This document shows positions 23,635-36,500 of a stretch of 64,000 nucleotides of DNA, one piece after another. The notes beneath the pieces are model-generated. The model saw only the letters and a list, made by a program, of their open reading frames with translations, did no database searches and was not told the DNA's origin. The translations under genes were made by a program, and so were the position numbers. Every line of letters begins with the position of its first letter. Position 1 is the stretch's first letter. This DNA comes from Phorcus lineatus (taxonomy: Eukaryota; Mollusca; Gastropoda; Trochida; Trochidae), in assembly GCA_921293015.1 (NCBI GenBank), contig OV121092.1:32185764-32249763 (forward strand), read 5' to 3'.

Positions 23635-25128
23635 CTAATTAGGAGCAATATAAATTTCCATTTTATAGTGCCTATTATCTTAGTTGGCAGTAAACAGGAT
23701 CTCAGCTCTCTAGTTCTATAGAATGACGAAAAAGACGCTTAATGAATGTTGAATGGACTCTGGACAGGAGCCATGCTATGCCATTAGCCCCTCGGGGCTT
23801 TTAAGGCCAGATGAAGCACAAACGACAGCTGTACCTATTTCTTAAATTTGAACTAAATGACAGAGAGTGTATCCGAACGTATTAGGGTAATACTGAACAA
23901 TTAGGGATCTATCGTAATAAAATTGTATCATTTATGCCAATCAACGTTATTTTTGTTGTTTATGATTTGCTCATAATGGATATTTATTTGCGGTTAACTA
24001 TAATAAATATTCATCAGTAGAATTTTAATTCATTTAAACGTATCTTTTTATTATTAATGAGACTTCGTAATTTTAAAATCACTCAAGGAATACCGAATAT
24101 AAGATAGATCATTGTTGAACTGATATGTGAGAAATATTATTGTGATTTTAAGGCGATACTAAAATCTAGTCGATCTAAAATGAGAAATATATTTTGTGAC
24201 ACTCATATTGTTAAATTCATTACAGTACTCGACAAAATATTTCAAATTAGCTGTTTAACTTGTATATTTAGATGTAAGTCAATGACCAAACATTATGTCT
24301 GTCTTGTACCTTAACCACCTAGTTGTTCACAGCAGTGCTTATTCATCTTTGTCATACCTAACTGACGTTTGCTAATGGTTCTTTCTACAAATTTCCATGC
24401 AATATTCTCATTATTGTACTAGCCAACTCTTTCAAAGTTCTAAGAATATAACTATTAGTCCAATTTTGATAATTGGAAAATGAAACTTCAGCATTAGTGG
24501 TTAAAAATAATAAATACTAATTTCCAGTAAACATAAAAAAAACCAAGTTTTAACCCTCTTTTTAACCCTAATAGACTTTTCACCGGTGCAGACTTGCCCA
24601 CTATGGATCGAACCGGTTTAGAGCCGATACGAAAATATGCCTGGTAAGCACCCATCAACGTTAATCCAGAGTAAATGATCCGATAATTTTAATTCCTTCC
24701 TTTCTTGACCCAACCGTTTTTCATTAGCAGACAGATGCGCCTTGATCATTAATGGAAATAAACTTATAACTGCAGATCCGCACTGTTCTTAAAAAGCCCT
24801 GAAACCAATGATAATTTGTAAATTTGTTAAAATATTTTTTCATGAAAAGGAGTCGGCTTATCTATGGTAAAGCGATAACATGCACCGAAACTAAGGTGTT
24901 AAATGATTGATGTCAGTTGATTGGTCCGCTGGACATGACAGCGAAGCCATATGACTGAATAACAGCAGAGCAAAGAGAGTTAATAAAATGATCGGATCGA
25001 GCCTACCTTGTGATTAAGAGAATGACCAGAACGTTTACTCTTGATCATCGAGAATGGTGGACACCTTACTGTTGTAGATTGGCAAATTGTGGACCGGACT
25101 AGTAAATAACTGACAAATATAGACGTAC
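23635..25128. other. Intergenic, nothing recognised
   Basis: AT-rich sequence without recognised coding exons or repeats. Confidence 0.35.
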
Positions 25129-25485
25129 AGAGGCATTGGGGTTTCAATCCCCTGACAAATATAGACCTACAGAATATGGAATGAAATTTGATGTGGCATG
25201 GTTGTTCCAGAGGCATTGGGGTTTCAATCCCCTGACAAATATAGACCTAAAGAATATGGAATGAACTTTTTGTGGTATAGTCGTTCCAGAGGCAGTGGGG
25301 ATTCAATCCCCTGACAAATATAGGCCTACAGAATATGGAATGAAATTCTATTATGAGAATCGAACATTTGTCCACCGAGAGAAGCTCCTTCTCTCGCTTT
25401 TGATGAGGACTGAATTATATCCGTTGGCTTTGATGTTATATGTTCCAGAGACATTGGTTTGTGTAGGGTTTCAATCCCCTGCCTC
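25129..25485. repeat. Minisatellite of 79-80 bp with internal palindrome
   Basis: Three successive units begin at about 25131, 25211 and 25290 (AGGCATTGGGGTTTCAATCC then CCTGACAAATATAGACC). A diverged unit follows at about 25448-25485. Each unit has the imperfect palindrome GGGGTTTCAATCCCC. Open frames across it follow the repeat and are not convincing genes. Confidence 0.85.
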
Positions 25486-26239
25486 CTATTATGTTGGCGA
25501 CCATTAATTGTCATATTCGCGTGGTGTACGTTTCTTTTCTTTATGTCAATATCTCCGTTTTGAGGACACATTGGAATAGGGCTTTATTTGTGATATTATC
25601 TGTAAGTGCTGGCACGTGCATGGTCCTAATCCTTTCCCGCAACGCGAATCTTTATGAGAACAGTTTATTGGGTTTGCGTACTTCAATGCTATCTCATTTG
25701 ATTACCACTTGATGCTCTTCAACGTGTGTGTATTTAGGTTCCCTCCGGTTTTGTCACTGGTGTGTCTTGGTTTTCTTTCTGTGGTAGTTTTTGTATGTGT
25801 GATGCCAGGTTTACCCCTCGGAAGAGCTATAAGTCTGTCTGTTACTTAGATTTCCTTCTGTGGTGTAATCTGTGTGTCCGTTGCTTAGTTTTGCTCCTGT
25901 ATACACTTGACGTTATTCAAATCGCTATCTTGGTCCGAACCCTGTAGTTTTTTTATGGTCTTGTTGTTGGTGCGCTCTTTATTTTTCCCCCCGATTCCAA
26001 GTTCTGTATATGAAAATACGACGTGTGGTAATGATGAGGAACCTTTATAAACTTTGTCACGTATGCATCCAATTAAAAATGTTAAAACCGTTATTGAACT
26101 TGTTTGTTAAGAACTAAAGACGTTAATTCAAAGCAAAAACAACTTTGTTTCGTTCCTTGGCGGCTTTGATACTTTAGAATCGTAATTTGGAAAGACTAAT
26201 ATTATCTTGATGCCTGTTTGGAGGCAGTGTATGGGGATA
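25486..26239. other. Intergenic, nothing recognised
   Basis: More T-rich than its surroundings, with short plus-strand open frames rich in Cys, Leu and Val but no recognisable domain. Confidence 0.3.
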
Positions 26240-26430
26240 AATACAACAAGAGTAAGAAATAGAGGATACTAAACGACCTTCCATTTAATACTATTTTTAT
26301 TAAACGAGTTAATGATTAAGTATAAAACGAGCGAAAGCGAGTTTGATACCAAATCATTAACGAGTTTAATAAAAATAGTATAAAATGGAAGGAAGTTTAG
26401 TATTCTGTTTATTACTTGACCTCAGTTATC
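26240..26430. repeat. Foldback element H4
   Basis: Left arm 26267-26316 and right arm 26352-26402 agree at roughly 45 of 50 positions when inverted (ACTAAAC ... CCTTCCATTTAATACTATTT core). Weaker pairing continues outward on both sides. The loop is AACGAGCGAAAGCGAGTT. CGAG occurs at 26305 (left arm), 26328 and 26338 (loop) and 26361 (right arm), always in the plus orientation. No coding content. Confidence 0.9.
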
Positions 26431-26487
26431 AAGCATTATTACCGAAAGTGTACTGAACGAAGCATTTCCGTGACTAAGCCGCCATTG

Positions 26488-26615
26488 AGACGTCGGTGCC
26501 AAGATTGTGACGTCACAACCACACAATATTATGACGTCATACGGGGAGCGGTAATACACTAGTTTAATATCGCCGTATAAATATTACACTGTGGTATCTT
26601 ACACGGGCGAGTAAT
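26488..26615. promoter_or_regulatory. TGACGTCA cluster beside foldback H4
   Basis: TGACGTCA at 26508-26515 and 26532-26539, plus a GACGTC at 26489. Followed by GGTAATACAC and GGGCGAGTAATAAG motifs that echo the GGGTAATA/CGAG vocabulary of the foldbacks. Probably part of the same element. CREB/ATF binding is possible from the consensus only. Confidence 0.45.
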
Positions 26616-28330
26616 AAGACAACATATGCCACAGGTCCTCAATGATAATATTTATCCTTGTAATGATAACATGCAAATTTCTAATAAAACAAATGAGTAG
26701 AGATTCAAAAACAGTTTTGAGTAACGATCCGGAAACGAATCTTACAGTATCTTATGTGTAGAGTCAAAATGTCAAAATAAAAACTTCGATAGGTGGGTAA
26801 CGTACATGAAAAGTTTCAGAATGATATGATGAGCAGTTCGAAGTTCAGGAAAATAAGCTATCCCTCTATAGAGTCCTAACTCCACACATTTCCATGAAAA
26901 CTAAAATTAGTTCAGAATTCTGCAAATATCAGAAGCCACCAGTCAAGTAGAGGGTAATATTCATGTAATGTTTCGGAAACATTATCAAAGTTTCATAGCG
27001 ACTAAAATATTATACAGTAATAGAAACTAATAGAAAAATTTAGTTTTATCTGGAAACAGAAAACACATTTGCCAAATTCGATTGGACCGTTAGATCGTAC
27101 GCCTTCGAATTTTCAAATGTACAGATTGATTGGTGCAAGCAGGAAGACAGTAATAGAATCGCGCTTCGAACTATACAGCGATTTGATATCTTTAATCTCT
27201 GATGTTTCTCACTTGTCTCTTGAATATGAAGATATTTTTCTCTCCCCTGTCTATGCTTTGATAAAATGTCCTATACCAATCACCTGAATAGTGTCCAAAC
27301 TGAGAACAATACTGAGTCGGCGATAGTAAAACAACTGCTCTTTTCTTACAAGTTTGAAGGACCAATGTTTAAAACACGTCCTTGGAAGGACATATGTGAG
27401 CATGTTATATGAACAGCTATGTGTTTGACACTATCTGTTTTTATATTTTAAATTTTTTTTTAAAATTTCAAACAACATCTTGCAAATACACATGTACTCC
27501 CAGAAAATGGCTTTTACAACAATGTTGTCAAGTGATCACATTTTCTAAAATTATTCTATTCACATAATAGCTCATAAAATCAAGGTCTCTTGATGACTCG
27601 GGTTAACCTTTTCATTAGCGCTTAAATGTAATAACACATTTTCAGAACACTGATAACGTATAGTATCCAACAATATTTGTCACTTACTGTCATGTTGCGG
27701 AAAAATGTATTGCCAACTAACCTTCATGACAACCCAAATTGTGCTCTATGGAGCTACACAGAAACAATGCGGACGCGTTACATTGTCTCTTACATGTAGT
27801 TATCATGATGGTATCTATTCATCCTCGGTAAACTCGAGCAGTATCTTCCGATACTCTTCACCCCTGGGAAAATTCATCAGGAAAATCTGTACTAGAATTA
27901 ACCATCCTTGATTTATTAAAGACCGGTTACATCACAACCTCAAGTTTTTTTAATTTTAAAATCCAGCATGTGCTGAAAAAGACTGGGGTTATCTCAGTGT
28001 TACAAAACACATATTTCCAAAACTAATTTCAAGCTGTTTATTAGATTACTGTTCCATAACAAAACTCAAGGGCGGGTAATTTCAGAACAGATATTCCTGA
28101 CTATCGGTGTGTTCAGACCGTGGTAACCAAGGGTGATGGCTGGTAGGCTTCCTCACACTTATGGTCATTGTTATCATTAATCTCGTATCTATTGATCATA
28201 TTAAGGATGCCATTATATATAGTTTATTTATTACCCATATGGTTAATTATAAGCGGTGACATATTTTCAATATGAGCACATGTGCACATATCACTTTTGC
28301 CTAGCAACGATTGTTACAGAGCGAGTTACC
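26616..28330. other. Intergenic, nothing recognised
   Basis: Non-coding, AT-rich. Short open frames at about 27.07-27.29 and 27.7-27.9 kb show no recognisable family and lack convincing splice context. Confidence 0.35.
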
Positions 28331-28400
28331 GTCTTACGTCGTCTGTGACGTCATAAAACCATTGTTCGTGACGTCACTGTAGCGGGCCGCCGGAAAGGAA
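28331..28400. promoter_or_regulatory. TGACGTCA cluster beside foldback H5
   Basis: TGACGTCA at 28346-28353 and 28369-28376, followed by a short GC-rich stretch (GCGGGCCGCCGG). It lies about 75-110 bases to the left of foldback H5, the mirror of the arrangement at H4, so the whole module appears inverted here. Confidence 0.45.
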
Positions 28401-28438
28401 GCAGGCCGCATTCCGTGTGTTTAAAATGAAATAGAATC

Positions 28439-28615
28439 GGTAATAAAGAAATTATAACCCTCGAAGTCTGTCATATGACTTTTACGAAACTCGTGCGAAT
28501 TTGTGTATAACCCTCGCTCTCGCTCGGGTAATACAAAAATTCACACTCGTTTCGTAAAAGTCATATGACACACTTCCTCGGGTAATAATCTCTATGTATT
28601 ACTATAAATATTAAT
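28439..28615. repeat. Foldback element H5
   Basis: Left arm 28453-28516 and right arm 28523-28588 match at about 53 of 63 positions when inverted, sharing GTCATATGACTTTTACGAAA. Pairing continues outward through GGTAATA/TATTAC. CTCG occurs at 28460, 28490 and 28513 in the left arm, at 28523, 28546 and 28577 in the right arm, and once between, all on the plus strand. No coding content. Confidence 0.9.
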
Positions 28616-30151
28616 TATCTCAATTTCAATTGGTGTTACTTGACTTGTCCAAAATTACATTAAAATGAATCGTGAATAAGCTATGGATGTAAACAAATAA
28701 AAGTTAAATACGTCAAAATTCCTTTTCATTTTTGTGTTAAACAAAATGTTCAAGAATACAAATTACATAGATTTGTAATCCATATAAATTCTGCAAAGTA
28801 TAACTTCTAAACTCTTTGACATGAATAGTGTTGCAACGAAAATCTCTGAATGACCGAGGACGTGTTTAGAAAAACATTTACAAGAAATTATTATTGAATT
28901 AATTCATTCAGTGCCAATAACGACAAGTGGATGGAATTAAGTTGATATATGTAATGCATGGAATCATGGACATATATGTTCACGTTTGTCACATATAGTG
29001 CCGAAATTTGATACGTTGATCATGGTGTCTGGATATTTCCATATCAACGAGACAAGTAAATGTTGCTTCTGTTATCTAGTAGCACAGTCATCATTATAAT
29101 GTCGATGATGTAATCATTAAACCAGACGGGGGGAACGCGACTTCTTGACAATACCTTTTTACAATTGAACATGACTTATGTTCCCAGAGGGATAAGCAAA
29201 AATGTTAACATCAATGGATTCTGACGTTTTTATTAAAAAAATCAAAGTAGCAAGGTGCCGGACATTTGAAAATATCGATAATGTCAATCTCTTATTAAAA
29301 ATAGTTTCAATAACTGAACCAATGTAAAATCGAGATTATACCTTCCGTGCACATAGCACAAAAGAGTATTTTTATACTCACCGATACGATTTATAATAAT
29401 AAGTGTGCATTGTGAGTACAAAAATACGTTCATGAGATAGAATTTAACTTTGAATATCCTGTAATTCCCGCAAATGTTAAAAGGCAGATATTTGCCCGTT
29501 TGTCTTCATTTTCGTACAAAAGTAAGTTTAATAAGTAAGCAAATTTTACGGAATTTATTTGTTTAAAAGGGGGGGTTGAACCGGTGAGTAGTCAAGAAAG
29601 GCGGTAAATTCAGGATTTACGTTATACTTAAAAAAATGTGATATGCTCAAGCATAGTTAAACAAATTGCTGTTACAATTTGACGGAATGTGTAAAACATT
29701 TTGACGCAATGTATAAAATGTATAGAAGATAAATAAAAAAAATTTCATTAAAGAAGAAATAGCTATCACCAAGATCGCTATAACAATGTCCTAGTTTCAT
29801 ATAACTTTACGCGCATGAAACGCAATCTTTTGATTTTCTTCTTAAAGAAAATTCAACATGATAATATACCTGTAGTGTTTGTCATATATCATCATACATC
29901 TAAGAAAATAATTGCCAAAAGAAAAGGCGTAGTTCATCTCGTGTTCGTAGCCGGACCATTTCTTGTACACAAAACTGAAATCGCTATATATCACAAAGCG
30001 TTTTTCAGATCACCGTCATCTATTTTTCTCTTGTTTCTATCAAACTGACATATGATAAATTGTTGCAATTCACAGATAGCACTTATTTGCCTGTATTTGA
30101 GACATCAATATACCTAACGTTTTCTTCGCCGCGGGACCATAACGACAAATT
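28616..30151. other. Intergenic, nothing recognised
   Basis: AT-rich, no recognised gene. An open frame at about 29.8-30.05 kb is hydrophobic and basic without a recognisable motif. Confidence 0.35.
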
Positions 30152-30165
30152 TAATACGTTAAAGA

Positions 30166-30372
30166 TGAGGTGATATGAGGTTTAACGCCGATTTTAAGAG
30201 TATTTCACTTATATCTCGGTTGCTAGTATTATTGCAGGGAGAAATCCCGCAACACCAATGTGGCCATGCATTGCGGTGAAACCTGAGATCTACGGCTGGA
30301 ACTAGCGAACAATGGGTGGTACTGCGCTGAACTTACTGCCTGTAGAACAATTCTCTATTACAGATAAAGTTG
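30166..30372 (-). mobile_element. tRNA-derived SINE, copy C (5' truncated)
   Basis: This shares the tail and body with copies A, B and D but lacks the tRNA head: it stops in the CTACTGCAGACAAAGTTG block. A 14-base duplication with one mismatch (TAATACGTTAAAGA / TAATGCGTTAAAGA) flanks it at 30152-30165 and 30373-30386. The truncation therefore happened during insertion, as target-primed reverse transcription would produce. Confidence 0.85.
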
Positions 30373-30386
30373 TAATGCGTTAAAGA

Positions 30387-33100
30387 CACAAATCAATATG
30401 ACGTAAATACAACAAATGCACATATCTCTTGATATTATCATCCCGGCATTCGCGTAAACTACCTTGTAACCTATTTAACAATAGTATATGTATTCAGGTA
30501 TTACGCTGAATCTAAAAACGTTGCACTAAATCGACATGAACTATAATATCGGAACTATTCATTGCTTACAGCCAGCAAGAAGCGAAACGATAGCTGCTAC
30601 GTTTAATCAACATGCAATGCTTACACTATGTTTACGAAATTGTTTAAATAACAAGATTGCCTTAATAAACAATATGTCTTTTTTCCCCTAACTTCAGAAC
30701 TTAGGTACATTCAAAATCTGCACACAAAACTAGTTCATCCGTTTCCAACTGCCCATATTGTTTCAATTTTGTGCACAACTGACCATAATGGTTTAATATC
30801 TCTAAGCCGACATCGGCTGTCTTTACTTATTCGTTGTTGATTGCACGTAAATTGCAAAGAATATCACTTATTTCACTACATCGATAGGGCGCTAACGAGA
30901 GTGCATGTGTCCTCATATAACTAAACCGAAAAGCGTGCTTAAGTACCTAACAATAACCACGTCTCCGTGGTTCAAGTAATCTAACTCGCTGACTGACTGA
31001 ATTAGTCTACGTTTTGTGTTATCTAACATCTACCTTAAAATCCTATTAAAAGGTTTCATTATTGATATAACCAGACTAGTGTTCATGTAATCACGCTTCA
31101 TTCAGCTTCGTGAAATTGAATCCAAAAATGCCAACTAGAGTACATATATAAAGGTAACAAGATAAAGGTTGTTACACTTCAAACGGCACTTGTTTTAGCT
31201 TTCATTTTTATGATGTCTGGATGCTTAGCATTTGGTTTTGTGACTAGTTTTGTCAACAGGGTGAAGAGCTTTTACGACATGACATATACTGTCACGAACG
31301 ATATTTTATCTTGTTTCACATGTTTTAATTATGTAAAGAAATGTTCTTAAATGGAAACGCATCAGCCATTGATTTAAAGAATGTATAGTGGTTTGCTTTA
31401 AGTTAAAAAGTTCACATATCTCGACAAAAAGTTAGCCGAGACGACTGCGGAAGTTTTATGTTATTTTTCATTATTCACTAAGGTGATATCATAGTCATAA
31501 CAATGTATGGTTAAAACGGCATTCGGCTTTTGAATCCTTTCGGCAATGACTGGAGAAAGGCGTTGAAGAGTCTATTGCAAAAATCATCCCCATTCCTTTA
31601 ATGCGAATGACAGTTTTGGAAGTGTGAGAGACGAGCTGTGAATTTGTCGTGCTTTGAAGTTAATTTAGTGTTGGGAATGGACCATTGCAAGATTTTGAAT
31701 TGGGAAGTTAGTGAGCCATGGTACATGTTTTTTTGTGCCTTTGAAAACTCAAAGAGCTACGACAACTCCCTCTGTCAGTCAGTAGCGTTACGCATTCAAG
31801 AAAGAAAATGTATTGTTTTATTTTGTAAAATCACCATTGGGCCTATATCAGATGTACCATTTTTGTCGAATAGCTACGCTGTCTCGATCAAATGTACTTT
31901 AAAACCAAGTTGAGCACTGATAATACGGCAGCTGTCACGGCTTGACAATGGCCTCAATTTAAAGTTTTAACTGCATGTTATCACGCGTTGTAATTCCGTA
32001 AAATTTTAAGCTTCAACAAGATTGGAAAATTAGCTAGAGACCATGGACTTTCGAAAGAATATTCAGATATTTGATGGTGTTATCATATTTGATTGTTATT
32101 GTGACAAACGTGGCATATTCTTCATATAATCAATTTATCAGTAGGACTTCGAAGCAATCATTTAGTTATCCTAAGTTTCATCCATATAAATATAAATGCA
32201 TTTCGCTTGTCTATGACTCTGAATCAGATTATGGCATAGATGTAAATGTTATTATACTTAGACTTTCCAAAATACTACCTTCTTCCTTTACACAACAGTC
32301 CCATTGCGTCATACGATTTCTTATTACCTTGTTGAACAATAAAAAAATTCTTGGAAGACGGTTGAACAAAACGGAAGTTACTATGATGGCCGAAGTAAGA
32401 ACATTTCGGTTACACTAACACCACTATCTCCCAACAGAGGTAGCTCCGTCATAAATCCTTATATTTGGTCTGACCTAAATGACATGTCTATCGCGTCTGC
32501 CGGTGTAATATTGTCATTTAAGTAACAGTTGTTTACCACATTCAAAAAAAAGCACCGGAAAGATATATGATACTGCGCAGTGTTTTGAGAAAAAAGAAGC
32601 TTGGTAATTGGTTTAAAATGTTAAAAACGCAGTCACAGTGACATTTATCGGAAACTACTGAACATTACCAATATTCTTAAAAACTAACGGTCGAATCAAT
32701 ACGCCAACAGGATATATATATTATTTATCTATGTCAAATGTATTAAATAGAACATACTTATAATTATGAAGGATAATGTAAACAAATATAAATAATAAAT
32801 TTAAAATATTACTTATACTTGTAAATCATATATACTTTTTGAAAATAATTTTGTTTTGCATATTCGAATAAAGTAATGAAATAATAAATGAACTGAAATA
32901 ATTTGATAAATAAGTTACAACTTACATATTTCCACAGACGTTGATATATTGATGTGATATGGAAAAAAATGATTAACAATCTACATTGTCTTTTCTCTAA
33001 AAATATAAGTTGTCTTGTTAAACATTGTGAACATATTTTAGATCCTGAGGTGGGTAATTTACAAGAGGCAAATTTGATAGAAAGTTGTCATTTACTATAT
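30387..33100. other. Intergenic, nothing recognised
   Basis: Open frames at about 31.64-31.91 and 32.07-32.42 kb (91 and 115 codons) are the longest here. Neither has a recognisable domain, and the second begins in AT-rich sequence with no clear splice context. I do not call them genes. Confidence 0.35.
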
Positions 33101-33514
33101 TAAATGATATGATGCACTATAAACATCCCTTTTAACCACTTAGTTTTTCCCCACCGAGGACTAATGACATATCGTTTACGTGCATGTGCCGTTACCCGCT
33201 TAATTCGGCAAACACAGCATATTTCTTTCCCTAATTGAAAAGTTAGATTTATAATGGTTGATCACATCTATGGCTATAAATGATTTATGAAAAAGATGTA
33301 AAAAAGTTGACAAAAAACGAATTTAAGATGAAAACACTTTGTTCCTAAATTTTCAATTTCTGCAATGTGAAATGGAAATTGGAAAATGAATCTCATAGTT
33401 TTAGTAAGGGTTTAAGAGAGAGATGTTCACATGAAATTTAGAAAAGTTCAGCGTCAGCTGGAAAAAAGAAGTTTATCTGCTATGACATATTCATCCATTG
33501 CTAAATAAGCGTAT

Positions 33515-36500
33515 ATGAATCCGCGCTCACTCCTTCCAAATACCCTGATCTCCTTCAAGACAAAGCCTCGTATCGCTCGCTTTTGAACCAGCTAATGAGA
33601 CGACTCGCACTGCTTCTGCAATGAATTTGTAATCAAACATACAGCAAGGACATTTTAGAAAAAAATATTGAAGTTGATCAATTATGTGTTTCATTTTCAG
33701 AATTTTATATAAAATGTCTTAGGGTTGTAGGAAGTTATTTCCATCTTATTAATGTTTCAGTGATTTACCAATGTTCATGGGTGTACATATTGTCGCCTGC
33801 CCTGAATTTTAAGTAATTAGGGTTTATCGTATGCTGAGCAATATTTCAGCTATTTAACACTAGAAGTTGCCATTACTAAGAGAGTGCCTGCATAATCGCC
33901 TTGTCAAAACTTGCTTGAAATTGATTATGGCCGGGCAAATAATCACGGATTCACAGTAACAATTGGTTTAAACTCTGTTTGAGTCTAATAACATGTGCTT
34001 GTCTCACACTATCGATTTTTACTTAATTCTGGTCAGTTACGTGAAAGACTTTGACATTTAACTTGAAGCTCATCCACATGAATGTAATTTAACATGAAGA
34101 ACTTCTTCCCTCCATTATTTAGAAGAAAAGTGGTTCACATTAACACCGAGGTTCTTATTTTTATTTAATTTTGCAAGTATGAACTGAAGTGAGTATTTTT
34201 ATTCAATATCAATACTTTTTCTATTCATTTTGTTGAAAAATTACCCAAAGGTGAGGGTTTAGATCTGCGAGAAAAGGGAAGAGGGTGATGTTTTTGTGTG
34301 CTTCTTTGTTGTTTGAGGACGAATAACAATAACAATGGCCTTTAAGCTGTTGGAGTAGCAAAAACCAAATATTGTCGATGGTATTCTTTGTTTTAAACCT
34401 ATTAGATAAGAAGGTACCTGCCGAGTGAAACAAGAGTGGACTAAGTGTTTGACTGTTGTACAATTTCTCAAAGTTATTACAATTCCATATTAATATTTCA
34501 ACAATTATTACGTAAGGTTGTTATTTTAAAACAAATGTTTTAAAACCTTTCCTCTTCTATTACGCAATTCTCAAAGGTAATTTTAAAGTCTAAATTCCTT
34601 TTGACGCCATTATTCATGCCCACATGGTTAGTGAAGGAAATGAGTTGGGATAGTCTGACCTAGCCGTTGTTGAAGAGACCCAAGAGAATTATTTCTCGGT
34701 CTTGAAGGCGCGTTGTCCAATTTATCAAAGTTATAAATTTATTTCTACATTTGCCTCAGCCACATTAGCCGCATGGAAGGGTGGTTTTTAACAGACATGT
34801 TTATAAACATATTTACCCAGAGGAAAATTAAAGAATAAAATTTTCTTTTGACACCACAATTCACGTGTTCATGTTTTGATATAGGGAATTGTGAGGAACG
34901 TACTGAGCTAGTGAGCAAAGAAAAAATGAACTTGTGTCTTAGTTTACTGATATTTATTCTTATCAGCAACTGCATTTTAACTTTGCTGCAAGTGCTATCA
35001 AGATGGTAGACATACGTCAAATCACTAATGTCATCAAGATATCAAAGTAAATAACGAAGGAATGATGGCTGATCAATATAATAGGTAAACAAGACTGATA
35101 TATTCGTTAATAAAAATGGAAACACGTAATTTTCTTATAGTAAAACTGTTATAACTTGCAAAGAGGGTCGAAATAATTTGAATGCAGATTGTAATCGAGT
35201 CGTGCAATCGAGTATTTTGTCATTTTTAGCACTCAATAAGATATATTTACTAGATTTGTCTATTCCATTAAAGGTTTATTTCTCCTGTAATGGTTAATGT
35301 GTAGATAAAACACTGGGCCGTAGGTGACCAAAGATGAACAATTATGTTAAAGTATTTTGATAGGCCTTCATAGAGAGTCATGAATCATTGAAAAACCTGA
35401 ATAACGTTACACAAGATAATCCTTTTAAATGTATTAAAATACCGATGTCATTACTGAAGGACGCTTATATTTGATTTCGTTTTAAGCATTTATTTATTAA
35501 CTAAATGAGAAACAAAATTAAATCAATACAATTGATACAAACGAGCATTGTGCCCATGAAATGTTGCATAACTGTCGACATAGCAAGTATAAAAAATTTA
35601 AGTTATTTCCTTTACTTAATGGTTACCCATTCCAAAACTTTACATAAGAAATGAACAAAGATTATCTTGCCATCTGTCAATATCCACTTCAAATAAACCA
35701 GTTTAAAATCAGTTAGTATAATGTTAAAATTTAGAAGTTTATCACTGATTAGATAGAATTTAGATTCATGTTAAATATAAATAATTTTTAGTGCGGCTTG
35801 AAAGTACTGAAAATACACACAGTGTTTCATTGGAAATTGACATTGTTTTATAGTGTTTTGACCTTATTCCAACATTTCTGAAGTTAATGACATGTTCATC
35901 ACGTTTACTTGTGTCATGTTGTCGTCATTCCAAATTAATCGGAAGAAACGATGAAAACGGGAAGAATTGCTACTGCGAAGGTATTGTTTTTGGTTAACAA
36001 GTAATAAATTGGAATGGAAATATTACAAAACATGGTTGTCAGAATTAGCGTTTTGAACAGAATTAGTTAGGCAATCGATGCAAAGTGTAAAAAATGCACT
36101 CAGCGTGAGATTTGTAATTTTCAAGGAGTGTGAAAAACAGTCGAATCAATAAACAGACTGTGCTGGATATATTTGTTAAATTTCTTTTTTTCTATGTCAG
36201 CTGTATTATTCAAAATCGCATTGCGTACAAATTTAGAAGAATGCCACAAAATCTTGATCTTTATAACATTAAGAAAATGATTTATCGAAAGCTGTTTGAT
36301 ACTTTTAAATCATACATACATTACTCTTTGAAAAAATTACTTTTATAAATTTGTGATGTGCACTGTAGGTTTTTGCGAAGTAAATTCGTATGTCATGATT
36401 GACGTGTAAATATGGAAGCTTGATTTTGATTTTTTGATCTGAATTGTCAATCTTGTGTATGGATTATCATGTAAATCAATCCTCATAGGTTCTTGTCAAT

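Noticed and set aside
25129..25485. CRISPR-like repeats (TTTCAATCCCC with spacing)
   Set aside because: The whole 80-bp unit is repeated, including the would-be spacers, and the context is a eukaryotic genome. It is a minisatellite.
31638..32418. Open frames of 91 and 115 codons
   Set aside because: Lengths are within chance for AT-rich DNA of this size, and no domain, start context or splice signals support them.
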